Shown here piece after piece: positions 37,027 through 46,233 of a stretch of DNA of 64,000 nt. The notes under the pieces are model-generated. The model did no database searches. It had not been told where the DNA came from and saw only the letters and a list, made by a program, of their open reading frames with translations. The stretch is taken from contig JADKBB010000004.1 of the NCBI GenBank assembly GCA_016715195.1, positions 62,001 to 126,000 on the forward strand, read 5' to 3'. Source of the stretch: Candidatus Villigracilis proximus. Lineage in GTDB: Bacteria; Chloroflexota; Anaerolineae; Anaerolineales; Villigracilaceae. A program made the translations under genes and the position numbers. Position 1 is the stretch's first letter. Each line of letters starts with the position of its first letter.

Positions 37027-40000
37027 CTACGGCAGATTAAATGCCCTGACCAGGAAGACCGCCATTTGGGCGCGAGTGACCGAGTCGTTGGGACAGTAGT
37101 TGCTGTTGCCGCATCCGGCAGTGATGCCATCTGCCACCAGTTGTTTGATGAAGGCTGCGGCAAAGGCATCGGTGGCGACATCGTTGAAGCCGGTGCTGAC
37201 TCCCACGGCGGGCGGACTGTAACTGGAGCCGTTTTTGGCTTTCAAAAGGAAGACCGCCATTTGGGCGCGGGTGACTACATTATCGGGACAGTAGTTACCG
37301 CCGCCACAGCCGCCAGTGATGCCTTCGGCTGCCAGTTGTTTGATCCAGGCTGCAGCCCAGTAATCGGTGGCAACATCGCCGAAGCCGGTGCTGACTCCTA
37401 CGGCAGGCGGCGCATAGCTTGAGCCGTGAATCCCTTTCAACAGGAAGATCGCCATTTGCGCGCGGGTGACCGAGTTATCGGGACAGTAGATGTCCGTGCC
37501 ACAGCCGCCGGTGATGCCGGCGTTGAACAGGCGTTCGATGTAGCTGCTGGCCCAATAGGTCAATGGGACATCGCTGAAGGTGGCAACTGTGGCTGCCTTG
37601 CTAACGGTATAGGTTTCACCACTGGTGAAACCTGCGAACAATGGATTACTAACTGCATCAATAATGCTGTTGTCATCAAGGACATTGAGGCGGATGGTAC
37701 CGTTGCCGCTGCCGGTGTTAACGCTGACAGTGTAGACACTGCCTGTGCCGCTGAGTCCACTGACGGCGGGGGAAGATACGCCGCTTGTCGTCAGGGAGAA
37801 ATCGCTTAAGTCTACTCCGATGACGGGTTCAGAGAAGGTGACGGTGAAGTTTACGCTGGCGAGGTTGGTAGGGTTGGCGTTGGCGCGAATACTTGATGAA
37901 ACGATTGGAGCGCTTTTTTCAATGGTGTAGGTCTGTCCGCTGAGAAGGCCTGCGCCTAAGGGGTTGAGGGAATCATCTTTGATGGTGTCGTCATCTAACA
38001 CATTGAGGCGGATGGTGCCGCTGCCGCTGCCGGTGTTGACTGTGACAGTGTAGACACTGCCAGTGCCGCTGAGTCCGCTGACGGCGGCGGAAGATACGCC
38101 GCTTGTCGTCAGGGAGAAATCGCTTAAGTCCACTCCGGTCACGGGTTCTGAAAAGGTGACGGTGAAGTCTACACTGGCGAGGTTGGTGGGGTTGGTTGAT
38201 ACACGGATTGAGGATGTGACAGTGGGCAAAGTGTAGTCACTAAATTCATATGCGCCGATATCGCAATGAGCACCAAGCGGGCGGGTGACTCCATTTTGCG
38301 AAGTGTTATTCACGGGTGTATTTGTACAGACGTTGTCATCGCCGGTATCAATGGCGGGGGAGCCTGCATTGAGCGGGAAGTAGGCCGGAGAACCAGTCAA
38401 CGAGCCGAGGGCTGGGTCTACGCCGATGATGTTTCCATCCACGCCATTGGTTAATCCGCAGGCACCCGCTCCAGTGGATTCGATCAGGTTGTTATTGCCT
38501 GTGAGCGTACCTGTGAGTAAACTACAGTCTACGCCATTGATCGTGTTTGCGATGATGGTATTGTACATGCGTAGAACACCGTCTTGGTTGACAAGCGCAC
38601 TTGCTCCGCTAATGACTGGGGTGTTTCCAAAAAGAGTGCTGTTGGCAATTGTCATTCTGCCCTGATAGTTGTAAATGGCGGAGCCTGAGTCACCAGTAGA
38701 GGTATTGCCCGAGAAGGTACTATTCGCGATGACCATATCGCCAGACAGGTTATCTACAGCGCCAGAGCCGTACGCTGTGTTGGACAGGAAAGTACTATTT
38801 GTAATAACCGCATATCCACTGTTGTTGGCAAGACCACCGCCATAATTGCTGCCACCAGCATTCCCCCAAGAGACGGTCAGACCGTCGATCTTGAGATATG
38901 CTTTTTTGCCTACAACAAACATGCGGTATGTATTGTCGCCATCGACGGTGATGTCGCCGCCTCCAAGAATGGTTAAGCCATAGGTTTTGGAAAGTTCCGG
39001 CAAATTTGCATTCAGCAGGATGCTGGCTGTGCCGAGGCTGTTATGAAAGATGATGATATCGGGACCGCTGGCATTGCCAACGGCGCAGGCATCTGTGGCA
39101 GTGTTGAGTTCGGCTGATTGCATGGCTTCTCTCAAGGAGCAATCACCATCAACGTTTAGCTCATCTGCATTCGTGTTGACGGTGATGGTTGTGCTGGCAG
39201 GTTCGAAGCGTGCGATGTAATTTGCATTTGCGTTACCAGCCCAGTCGGTGAAAGCACCACCGGCGTAGATACTCTCTCCGCCCGGACTGATGGCGATGGC
39301 ATCAACCTGTCCTGAGCCTGCTATGGCGCCCAAAGCAGACCAGGTGCCGCCGCTGAATTTGGCGAGATGCTTGATATCTGCATTGCCATCAACAGCCGGA
39401 AAATATCCACCTACAAATACATCTCCATCGATCAGCGCAATATCCCTGATGTAACTAAATGGCAATCCACTGCCCAGAGCAGACCAGCTCCCGCCGCTGA
39501 ATTTGGCGATTCCGGATGTGTCTGCAACCCCGCCTGCGCTGGAAAAATCCCCACCTGCGTACACATTCGCGCCATTTACTGCAACCACATAAACAGTATT
39601 ATCCATTCCTGTACCCAAAGCGGACCAGGTGGCGCCATCCCATTTGGCGATCCTGGATGTATCTACCACCCCGCCTGCACTGGTAAATTGCCCGCTAACG
39701 TACACATCTGTCCCGCTGATGGCAATGGAATAAATATTTCCGTTCGTGCCTGTCCCCAAAGCAGACCAGGTTCCTACTCCGCCAGTAAGTTTTGCAATGT
39801 AATCTGCATTTGCGTCTCCGCTTGCATTGGTGAAATTCCCACCCACGTATATGTCTGTCCCACTTATGGCAATGGCATAAACATCACCAATCAATGCCGG
39901 ACCTACAGCAGACCAGTTTGTACCATCCCATTTGGCGAAGCGATCTGCTTCGTCTATGCCTCCTGCATTGTTGAAATCGCCAGCGACGTATAAATCAGTT

Positions 40001-40416
40001 CCGTTGGTGGCTAAGGTGAATACATAACTATTTAATGGTATGGTTCCCAAGGCAGACCAGGCAGTACCATCCCATTTGGCGAGGTAATCTGCTTCGGCTA
40101 CGCCGCCTGCATCGGTGAATTCGCCAGCGACGTATAGATCTTTTCCAACCATTACCATTCTGTTGACGCGTCCATTTAACCCTGCGGCTGCTGAATCCCA
40201 GGTGTTTGGTGTGGCCAGCGGACGAAAGACGGGGTCACGGCTTATGTCAAATTCTGAGATGGTAAGCTCTGGGTTCAAATCCAGTGTGCTATTTGCATTG
40301 TCTGGCTGGTTACTTTCCGCGCGCGCGGGCGTGGTAAAGGCTGCCGTGCCAAACAATGAAGTCAAGAGGGTGGAGAGGATCAACAGATTGAATAAAAACT
40401 TTAAATGAAGTCTCAT
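37027..40416 (-). CDS. mosaic surface protein: 7-repeat LYVGG propeller - CSLREA beta-helix - two Ig-like - SLH
   Basis: 1129 aa. The ATG at 40416 (AAGGAG upstream) gives a signal peptide (MRLHLKFLFNLLILSTLL...PARAES); the frame is open for 31 more codons but without support. In order: seven kelch-like blades (LYVAGEF, LYVAGDF, IYVGGNF, VYVSGQF, VYAGGDF, VFVGGYF, IYAGGAF) to ~residue 400; a CSLREA motif (DGDCSLREAMQSAE) starting a beta-helix to ~720; two Ig-like domains; and three SLH-like repeats ending FNLP. It joins the two head types that elsewhere in the island occur separately, which suggests domain fusion by recombination between neighbours. Intact frame. Confidence 0.85.
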   Translation of the reverse strand: MRLHLKFLFNLLILSTLLTSLFGTAAFTTPARAESNQPDNANSTLDLNPELTISEFDISRDPVFRPLATPNTWDSAAAGLNGRVNRMVMVGKDLYVAGEFTDAGGVAEADYLAKWDGTAWSALGTIPLNSYVFTLATNGTDLYVAGDFNNAGGIDEADRFAKWDGTNWSAVGPALIGDVYAIAISGTDIYVGGNFTNASGDANADYIAKLTGGVGTWSALGTGTNGNIYSIAISGTDVYVSGQFTSAGGVVDTSRIAKWDGATWSALGTGMDNTVYVVAVNGANVYAGGDFSSAGGVADTSGIAKFSGGSWSALGSGLPFSYIRDIALIDGDVFVGGYFPAVDGNADIKHLAKFSGGTWSALGAIAGSGQVDAIAISPGGESIYAGGAFTDWAGNANANYIARFEPASTTITVNTNADELNVDGDCSLREAMQSAELNTATDACAVGNASGPDIIIFHNSLGTASILLNANLPELSKTYGLTILGGGDITVDGDNTYRMFVVGKKAYLKIDGLTVSWGNAGGSNYGGGLANNSGYAVITNSTFLSNTAYGSGAVDNLSGDMVIANSTFSGNTSTGDSGSAIYNYQGRMTIANSTLFGNTPVISGASALVNQDGVLRMYNTIIANTINGVDCSLLTGTLTGNNNLIESTGAGACGLTNGVDGNIIGVDPALGSLTGSPAYFPLNAGSPAIDTGDDNVCTNTPVNNTSQNGVTRPLGAHCDIGAYEFSDYTLPTVTSSIRVSTNPTNLASVDFTVTFSEPVTGVDLSDFSLTTSGVSSAAVSGLSGTGSVYTVTVNTGSGSGTIRLNVLDDDTIKDDSLNPLGAGLLSGQTYTIEKSAPIVSSSIRANANPTNLASVNFTVTFSEPVIGVDLSDFSLTTSGVSSPAVSGLSGTGSVYTVSVNTGSGNGTIRLNVLDDNSIIDAVSNPLFAGFTSGETYTVSKAATVATFSDVPLTYWASSYIERLFNAGITGGCGTDIYCPDNSVTRAQMAIFLLKGIHGSSYAPPAVGVSTGFGDVATDYWAAAWIKQLAAEGITGGCGGGNYCPDNVVTRAQMAVFLLKAKNGSSYSPPAVGVSTGFNDVATDAFAAAFIKQLVADGITAGCGNSNYCPNDSVTRAQMAVFLVRAFNLP

Positions 40417-40985
40417 ATAATATTTCTCCTTAATTGGGCGAATGTGGAGATATTGTATGGGGATTATCTTGAATCTGCAATCAAACTTGTGTACTGAAAT
40501 CCGGCACAAAAAACATGGCTTACCCGTGAAATATTAATTTCAGAGTGAGTCATGTTTGCGATAAGATGGAGGTCATTAAAAGAAAAAGCTTTGAGACTTT
40601 GCGGGTAACGTCAATAATGTATAAGGAATATTCACCGCAAAGGCGCAGAGTCCGCAGATTTTTTAAAAGGTTTTCTCAGCGTTCTCCGCGACTTATTACC
40701 CTGCGGGCTGCGGTCAAAAATTGCCAATTTAACCATAACCTTAGCCTATCCATTATTCACGTTGGTTAAATTTTCAGACACTTTCTAAAGGTCTTTTTTT
40801 GTTAATCAGGCTTTTACGAAAGCGAAGCAGACCTTTTAAGGTTTGTGTATACGATATAGAAAGATAAAACAAACATGTCATATCCAGAATTTAATCTGGG
40901 GGGACGCGCCGTTTCAATTTGTTCTCAGGGTCTTTGTTTTACTTGGACAAATGAATTAAGAGTTTGTAGACACTCCGGTCATAAA
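40417..40985. other. intergenic region with dispersed-repeat and hairpins
   Basis: 569 bp without a convincing gene. It holds an imperfect hairpin at 40511-40557 (AAACATG / CATGTTT ends, similar to the terminator at 27801), a copy of the CGCAAAGGCGCAGAG repeat type at 40634-40695, and a spaced inverted repeat AAAGGTCT (40787-40794) / AGACCTTT (40829-40836). The last ~45 bases before the stop at 40986 are also found before the stop at 49558. Confidence 0.6.
40634..40695. repeat. dispersed CGCAAAG-GCGCAGAG repeat copy
   Basis: CGCAAAGGCGCAGAGTCCGC faces CTCAGCGTTCTCCGCGACTT as an imperfect inverted pair (about 12 of 15 stem positions). The left half resembles the core of the MITE at 36779-36935, so the window has two members of the same repeat type. 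Confidence 0.5.
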
Positions 40986-43510
40986 CTATGGCAGATTAAA
41001 CGCTCTGACCAGGAAGACCGCCATCTGGGCACGGGTGACTGAGTCGTTGGGACAGTAGTTGCTGTTGCCACAACCAGCAGTAATGCCATCTGCTACCAAC
41101 TGCTTGATGAAGGCCGCGGCAAAGGCATCGGCGGCGACATCATTGAAGCCGGTGCTGACTCCCACGGCGGGCGGACTGTAGCTGGAGCCGTTTTTGGCTT
41201 TCAGTAAAGGAACTGCCATCTGCGCGCGGGTGACTACGTTATCCGGGCAGTAGTTGCCGCCGCCACAGCCGCCAGTGATGCCTTCGGCGGCCAGTTGCTT
41301 GATCCAGGCTGCGGCCCAGTAATCGGTGGCGACATCGCCGAAGCCGGTGCTGACTCCCACGGCGGGCGGTGCATAGCTTGAGCCATACATACCCTTCAAA
41401 AGGAAGATCGCCATTTGTGCGCGGGTGACGGTGCTATCAGGGCAGTAGATGCCCGTGCCGCAGCCGCCGGTCACGCCGGCGCTGGCGAGGCGCTCAATAT
41501 ATTGCCATGCCCAATAGGATGTAGGTACATCAGTGAAGGTGGTGGTTCGCACCATGTAACCCTGTCCACTGGTAAACCCTGCGCTTAGCGGATTAAGGCT
41601 TAAGTCTATGATGGTGTTGTCATCTAATACGTCCAAACGGATCGTACCAGCGCCGCTGCCAGTGTTGACTGTGACAGTGTAGACACTGCCAGTGCCGCTG
41701 AGTCCGCTAACGGCGGTGGAAGATACGCCGCTTGTCGTCAGGGAGAAATCAGTTAAGTCACGCCGGTCACGGGTTCTGAAAAGGTGACGGTGAAGTCTAC
41801 GCTGGCGGCGTTGGTGGGATTGGTGGATGCGCGGACTGAGGAAGTGACGGTGGGAGCGGTTGTATCGCCTAGTTCATACGCGCCGATATCGCAATAATCA
41901 CCAAACGGGCGGGTGACTCCATTTTGCGAAGTGTTATTCACGGGTGCGTTTGTACAGATGTCATTATCGCCTGCGTCTATGGCGGGGGAACCGCCTGGCA
42001 GCGACATGGTTTGGGTTGTGCCGCCATTGCTGGCCAGCGCATTTACCACTGCAGAAGCAGCCAAAGCGCTGGTCACATCGTTAACGCCGGGGGTGCAGTC
42101 ATTTACCAGATTTTGGAGCAGGTTGTGATTGTTGGTAACGATAGTGACAGAGTTGATGATGAGACAGTTCTCGCCGCCGGTGCCAGTGGTGAGCGTATTG
42201 CCATACAAAATGGAATTTGAAAGAGTGATGGTCGAAACTTCATTACCGGCAGCGCGGGAGGCAACGATACCGCCGCCGCCAAAATTGTTTTTGGCGCTGT
42301 TGCCGACAATAGTTGAGTTAATGATGTTAACTGTAGCAATGTCGTTCGTCGTATTCCCAGAGGCATGGTTGAAGATCGCGCCGCCTTTACCATTGGTACT
42401 GCGGTTACCGGTCAAGGTACTGTTGACAATGGTAATGGAACCCGTGCCAGTATTTCCAAAATTGAATATGCCTCCTCCCTCACTGTTTCCGCCGCCGCTC
42501 ACAATATTCCCCTTAATCGTAGAGGAATTAATGGTGATGGTTCCATCGTAGTTATACAACCCACCGCCATCCCCTGATGCGGAGTTATCTGCAATGGTGC
42601 TATTGGTGATCGTTACCGGGAGTTTGAATATGTAAATACCACCACCATCCTGCAGTGCTGTGTTGGAAGAAAATAGGCTGTTTTGAATCGTAACAGTCGG
42701 GGTTGTGTTGGGAGCGGAAATTTTTAACCCGCCGCCCTCTGTACCACTGCCGCCAGACGCATCGTTGTTGGAAAAGGTTGAATTGGTGATGGTTACTGTT
42801 GAGAGCGCATTATTGATTTCCACCCCACCGCCATCTGCCTCAGTCGTTTGATTGTTGTCAATAGTGACATTATTCAGACTGATATTGCCGTTGTAGGAAC
42901 TGAAATAAATACCGCCGCCGCCATAAGCGGTGGAATTATTGCTGACTGTGCTGTTGGTGAGAGTCAGGCTGCCCTCGTTATCGAAGAAAAGAATGCCGCC
43001 CCCGCGTGGATACTCACACGCTCCCACACTGCTAGGCGCATGGTTATTTGTGATCACAACATCATTCATCGTCAGGAATGCCCAGCTGCGAATCGCCCCG
43101 CCGCCGCAAACAGTAAGCGGGTTGGCGTAGCCTTTGGTCATGGTCATGCCGGAGATGTTGATCGTATTGGTCGGGAATTCCTCGGACAAAAGGAATATCT
43201 GGAATTGATTATTGCCATCCAGGGTGAGTTGACCAGAGCCGGGACCGGTAATGGTCAGGTTTTTATCAACGGTTAATGCGGCGGTCAGGGTGATCGTGCC
43301 TGTGACGCTGAAGGTGATTGTGTCGTTATCAACAGCTGAGGCAATTGCGTCGCGCAACGAACAGTCACCATCGAGACAAGAGCCGTCATTTTCATCGGTC
43401 AGGGTATTCACTGTCAGGGTGGCGGCGTGGGCGGGGCTAGCCGGGGATGATAAAAACATTCCCGATAAAAAGGCCAATACTATTAATGTGTGTATTATTT
43501 TTTTTAGCAT
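40986..43510 (-). CDS. CSLREA-type beta-helix + Ig-like + SLH protein (one frameshift)
   Basis: Signal peptide MLKKIIHTLIVLAFLSGMF...AHAAT, then a CSLRDA variant of the CSLREA motif (DGDCSLRDAIASAVDN), then beta-helix rungs to ~residue 540. The frame breaks at 41759 inside the Ig-like domain: the related gene at 44524 reads AAGTCCACGCC where this reads AAGTCACGCC, so one C is missing. Restoring it makes 842 codons exactly (841 aa) with SEPVTGVDLTDFSL and three SLH-like repeats ending FNLP. SLH repeat 2 also has MAVPLLK where all others have MAVFLLK or MAIFLLK. As written, the first frame ends at 41753 and the second starts near 41636. Confidence 0.78.
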
Positions 43511-43697
43511 TTCTGTTTCCTTATGGTTTTATGAGTTAATAACCGGATAAATTCTATAGTATTTTATCTGATTCTGCGTTGTATCAAAGACCCAAAGGTA
43601 ATGTTGAATAATATAAAAAACCGGCTAGAGATGAATGAGTAGTACATAAATAAAGAGTGGCGGGGATAAAGAAAAATGATTATGGCTTATAAAACAA

Positions 43698-43731
43698 ACG
43701 CCCTCCAGTAAAATTAATCTCTGGAGGGCGT
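43698..43731 (-). terminator. intrinsic terminator
   Basis: ACGCCCTCCAG and CTGGAGGGCGT (perfect 11-bp arms) around a 12-base loop, following the stop at 43754. Confidence 0.85.
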
Positions 43732-43753
43732 AAGTTATTGCTACTTGATAATT

Positions 43754-46006
43754 TTACGGCAGATTAAATGCCCTAACCAGGAAGACCGCCATTTGGGCGC
43801 GGGTGACTGAGTCGTTGGGACAGTAGTTGCTGTTGCCACAACCGGCGGTGATGCCGTCTGCCACCAGTTGTTTAATGAAGGCTGCAGCAAAGGCATCGGT
43901 GGCGACATCGTTGAAGCCAGTGCTGACTCCCACGGCGGGCGGGGTGTAACTTGAACCGTTCTTGGCTTTCAATAGGAAGATCGCCATCTGCGCGCGGGTG
44001 ACGACACTGTCAGGACAGTAGTTTCCATTGCCACATCCGCTGGTGACACCTTCAGCAGCGAGTTGCTTGATGAAGGCAGCAGCAAAAGCGTCGACAGGCA
44101 CATCGCCGAAGCCGGTGCTGAGTCCCACTGCGGGCGGGGTGTAGCTTGAACCGTGGATACCCTTCAATAGAAAGACCGCCATTTGTGCGCGGGTGACGGT
44201 GGCGTCGGGGCAGTAGATGCCCGTGCCGCAGCCGCCGGTCACGCCGGCGCTGGCGAGGCGCTCAATATATTGCCATGCCCAATAGGATGTAGGTACATCA
44301 GTGAAGGTGGTGGTTCGCACCGTGTAAACCTGTCCACTGGTAAACCCTGCGCTTAGCGGATTAAGGTTTAAGTCTATGATGGTGTTGTCATCTAATACAT
44401 CCAAACGGATCTTACCAGCGCCCGTGCCGGTGTTGACGCTGACAGTGTAACTGCTGCCTGTGCCGCTGAGTCCGCTAACGGCGGGGGAAGATACGCCGCT
44501 TGACGTCAGGGAGAAATCAGTTAAGTCCACGCCTGTCACCGATTCAGAAAATGTGACGGTGAAGTCTACACTGGCAGCGCTGGTTGGGTTGGCGGATACG
44601 CGGATGCTGGATAAAACAGCGGGTAAAGGATCGAATTCGTATGAGCCGATATCGCAGCGATTTCCCTGCGGGCGGACAATGCCATTTTGAGAAGTGTTAT
44701 TTACTGGTGTGGCGGCACAGATGGCAGCGTCGCCCGCGTCAATGGCGGGTGAGCCGCTATTGAGTGGGAAGTGTGCGGGGGAGCCTGTCAGTGTGCCGAG
44801 GTTGGGGTCTGATCCGATGATATTGCCGTTCACGCCGTTGGTTTGGCTGCAGGCTGTTCCAGCGGATTCGAGCAGATTGTTGGTGGAGGCGACGTTCAGT
44901 GAAGAAGTAGAATCGTTTTTACAATCTCCGCTGGTGCCGCTGTTGGCGATGAGCGTGTTTTTCAGCGTTGGGCTACTGTTGTCGTTGTTGAACATTCCGC
45001 CGCCATTGGTTTTTCCGGCAATATTACCGCTGAAGGTTACGTTTATCAGAGTGGGGCTGCTGGTGTCGTTGGACATACCGCCGCCGAAGCCAGCGGTATT
45101 GGCGTTAAAGGTGGAGTTCGTTAAAGTGGGGTTGCTGGTGAATTCATTATTCATCCCACCGCCAGCGTTTACTGCCGAGTTGGTGCTGAAGGTCACGTTT
45201 GTCAGGGTTGGGCTGCTGCTGCTGTTATACATCCCGCCGCCGCGGATGGATGCAGCGTTGGCGCTAAAGGTCACCTTTGTCAGGGTAGGGCTGCTGCTTT
45301 CGTTGAACATTCCGGCGCCATTGGATGCGGAATTGGCACTAAAGGTTATGTTCGTTAGCGTTGAGTTGATGCCGCCATCGTTGAATATTCCGCCGCCAAA
45401 GCTGGATGCGGAATTGGAGTTAAAGTTTACACCCAATAATGTCAGAGTACCGCCACTGTTGTATATTCCGCCACCGTTAGATGCAGAGTTGGCACTGAAA
45501 GTCACATTGGAAGCTGAGAGAGTGCCCGCATTATAGACGCCCCCGCCCCCTCCGCATGCTTCAAGACAAACCCCATTGCTTACGGTCAGTCCGCTGAGAG
45601 TGAGGATGCCGGCACCGCCCACTTCAAAGACACGATAGGTGACGGTATTCGCAGCCGCATTCGCTCGAACAATGGTGTTCGTCGCGCCGTTGCCTTTTAT
45701 GCTGATGGTAGTGGTCACGAGTGGTAGTTGACTGCCCAATGACAGGGTGATGGTGTAGTTATCGGCGAAGGCAATCGTATCTGTACCGGAGCCGGCCAGG
45801 CAACCACCGTAGGCGGCATCCGTATTTGCGGCAATGATAGCTTCACGCAAAGAGCAGGATGCGCCAGTGTTATTCTCGTCGGCGCTGGTGTCAACCGTGA
45901 TGTTGGCCGCATATGCAGGTGTAAAGGTCAGCGCGCTGCCAAGCAGGGAAAGCATCAGAGCAGAGAGCGTAAAAAGATTAAAGATGGATTTAAACCGAAT
46001 CACCAT
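43754..46006 (-). CDS. CSLREA beta-helix + Ig-like + SLH protein
   Basis: 750 aa from the ATG at 46006 (GGAG upstream; signal peptide MVIRFKSIFNLFTLSALML...PAYAAN); an open frame upstream lacks a start signal. A CSLREA motif (GASCSLREAIIAANTD) opens a beta-helix with very regular rungs (repeated TLTNVTFSANSASN and GGGMYN). One Ig-like domain (SSIRVSANPTSAAS, VTFSESVTGVDLTDF) follows, then three SLH-like repeats ending FNLP, with the DAFAAAFIKQL form in both repeats 2 and 3 as in the 808-aa protein. Its promoter at 46103-46130 is the clearest in the island. Intact frame. Confidence 0.85.
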   Translation of the reverse strand: MVIRFKSIFNLFTLSALMLSLLGSALTFTPAYAANITVDTSADENNTGASCSLREAIIAANTDAAYGGCLAGSGTDTIAFADNYTITLSLGSQLPLVTTTISIKGNGATNTIVRANAAANTVTYRVFEVGGAGILTLSGLTVSNGVCLEACGGGGGVYNAGTLSASNVTFSANSASNGGGIYNSGGTLTLLGVNFNSNSASSFGGGIFNDGGINSTLTNITFSANSASNGAGMFNESSSPTLTKVTFSANAASIRGGGMYNSSSSPTLTNVTFSTNSAVNAGGGMNNEFTSNPTLTNSTFNANTAGFGGGMSNDTSSPTLINVTFSGNIAGKTNGGGMFNNDNSSPTLKNTLIANSGTSGDCKNDSTSSLNVASTNNLLESAGTACSQTNGVNGNIIGSDPNLGTLTGSPAHFPLNSGSPAIDAGDAAICAATPVNNTSQNGIVRPQGNRCDIGSYEFDPLPAVLSSIRVSANPTSAASVDFTVTFSESVTGVDLTDFSLTSSGVSSPAVSGLSGTGSSYTVSVNTGTGAGKIRLDVLDDNTIIDLNLNPLSAGFTSGQVYTVRTTTFTDVPTSYWAWQYIERLASAGVTGGCGTGIYCPDATVTRAQMAVFLLKGIHGSSYTPPAVGLSTGFGDVPVDAFAAAFIKQLAAEGVTSGCGNGNYCPDSVVTRAQMAIFLLKAKNGSSYTPPAVGVSTGFNDVATDAFAAAFIKQLVADGITAGCGNSNYCPNDSVTRAQMAVFLVRAFNLP

Positions 46007-46102
46007 GATAGATTTTCTCCCGAGTAGATGAAGAAATATCAAAACTGTGTTATCCCCGAGCGCAGAATATATACAGTTAAGTATTCCAGACAATACTTAT
46101 CT

Positions 46103-46130
46103 ATTATAGGGGATTATAGGGATATTGCAA
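46103..46130 (-). promoter_or_regulatory. predicted promoter of the CSLREA gene at 46006
   Basis: On the minus strand TTGCAA (46125-46130), 16-bp spacer and TATAAT (46103-46108) form a near-consensus promoter about 97 bases upstream of the ATG. A second TATAAT sits in the spacer. Confidence 0.6.
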
Positions 46131-46157
46131 GGTTGACTGATTGATGCATTCAAAATA

Positions 46158-46188
46158 AGACCCTAAAGGTTTATAACCTTTAGGGTCT
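46158..46188 (-). terminator. intrinsic terminator of ELWxxDG gene
   Basis: AGACCCTAAAGG and CCTTTAGGGTCT around a short TTTATAA loop, downstream of the stop at 46234. Confidence 0.85.
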
Positions 46189-46233
46189 ATCTTCAAAACT
46201 AGTTATTGATTTGGATAGTCAGATTTAATAATT

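Noticed and set aside
39367..39993. 208-codon + strand frame inside the mosaic propeller gene
   Set aside because: Antisense shadow of seven LYVGG blades; repetitive composition follows the blades and no start signal is present.
44694..45536. 280-codon + strand frame opposite the beta-helix of 43754-46006
   Set aside because: Regular leucine-rich pattern is just the complement of the N/S/T-rich rungs; no signal peptide or ribosome site, and the minus strand gene is complete.
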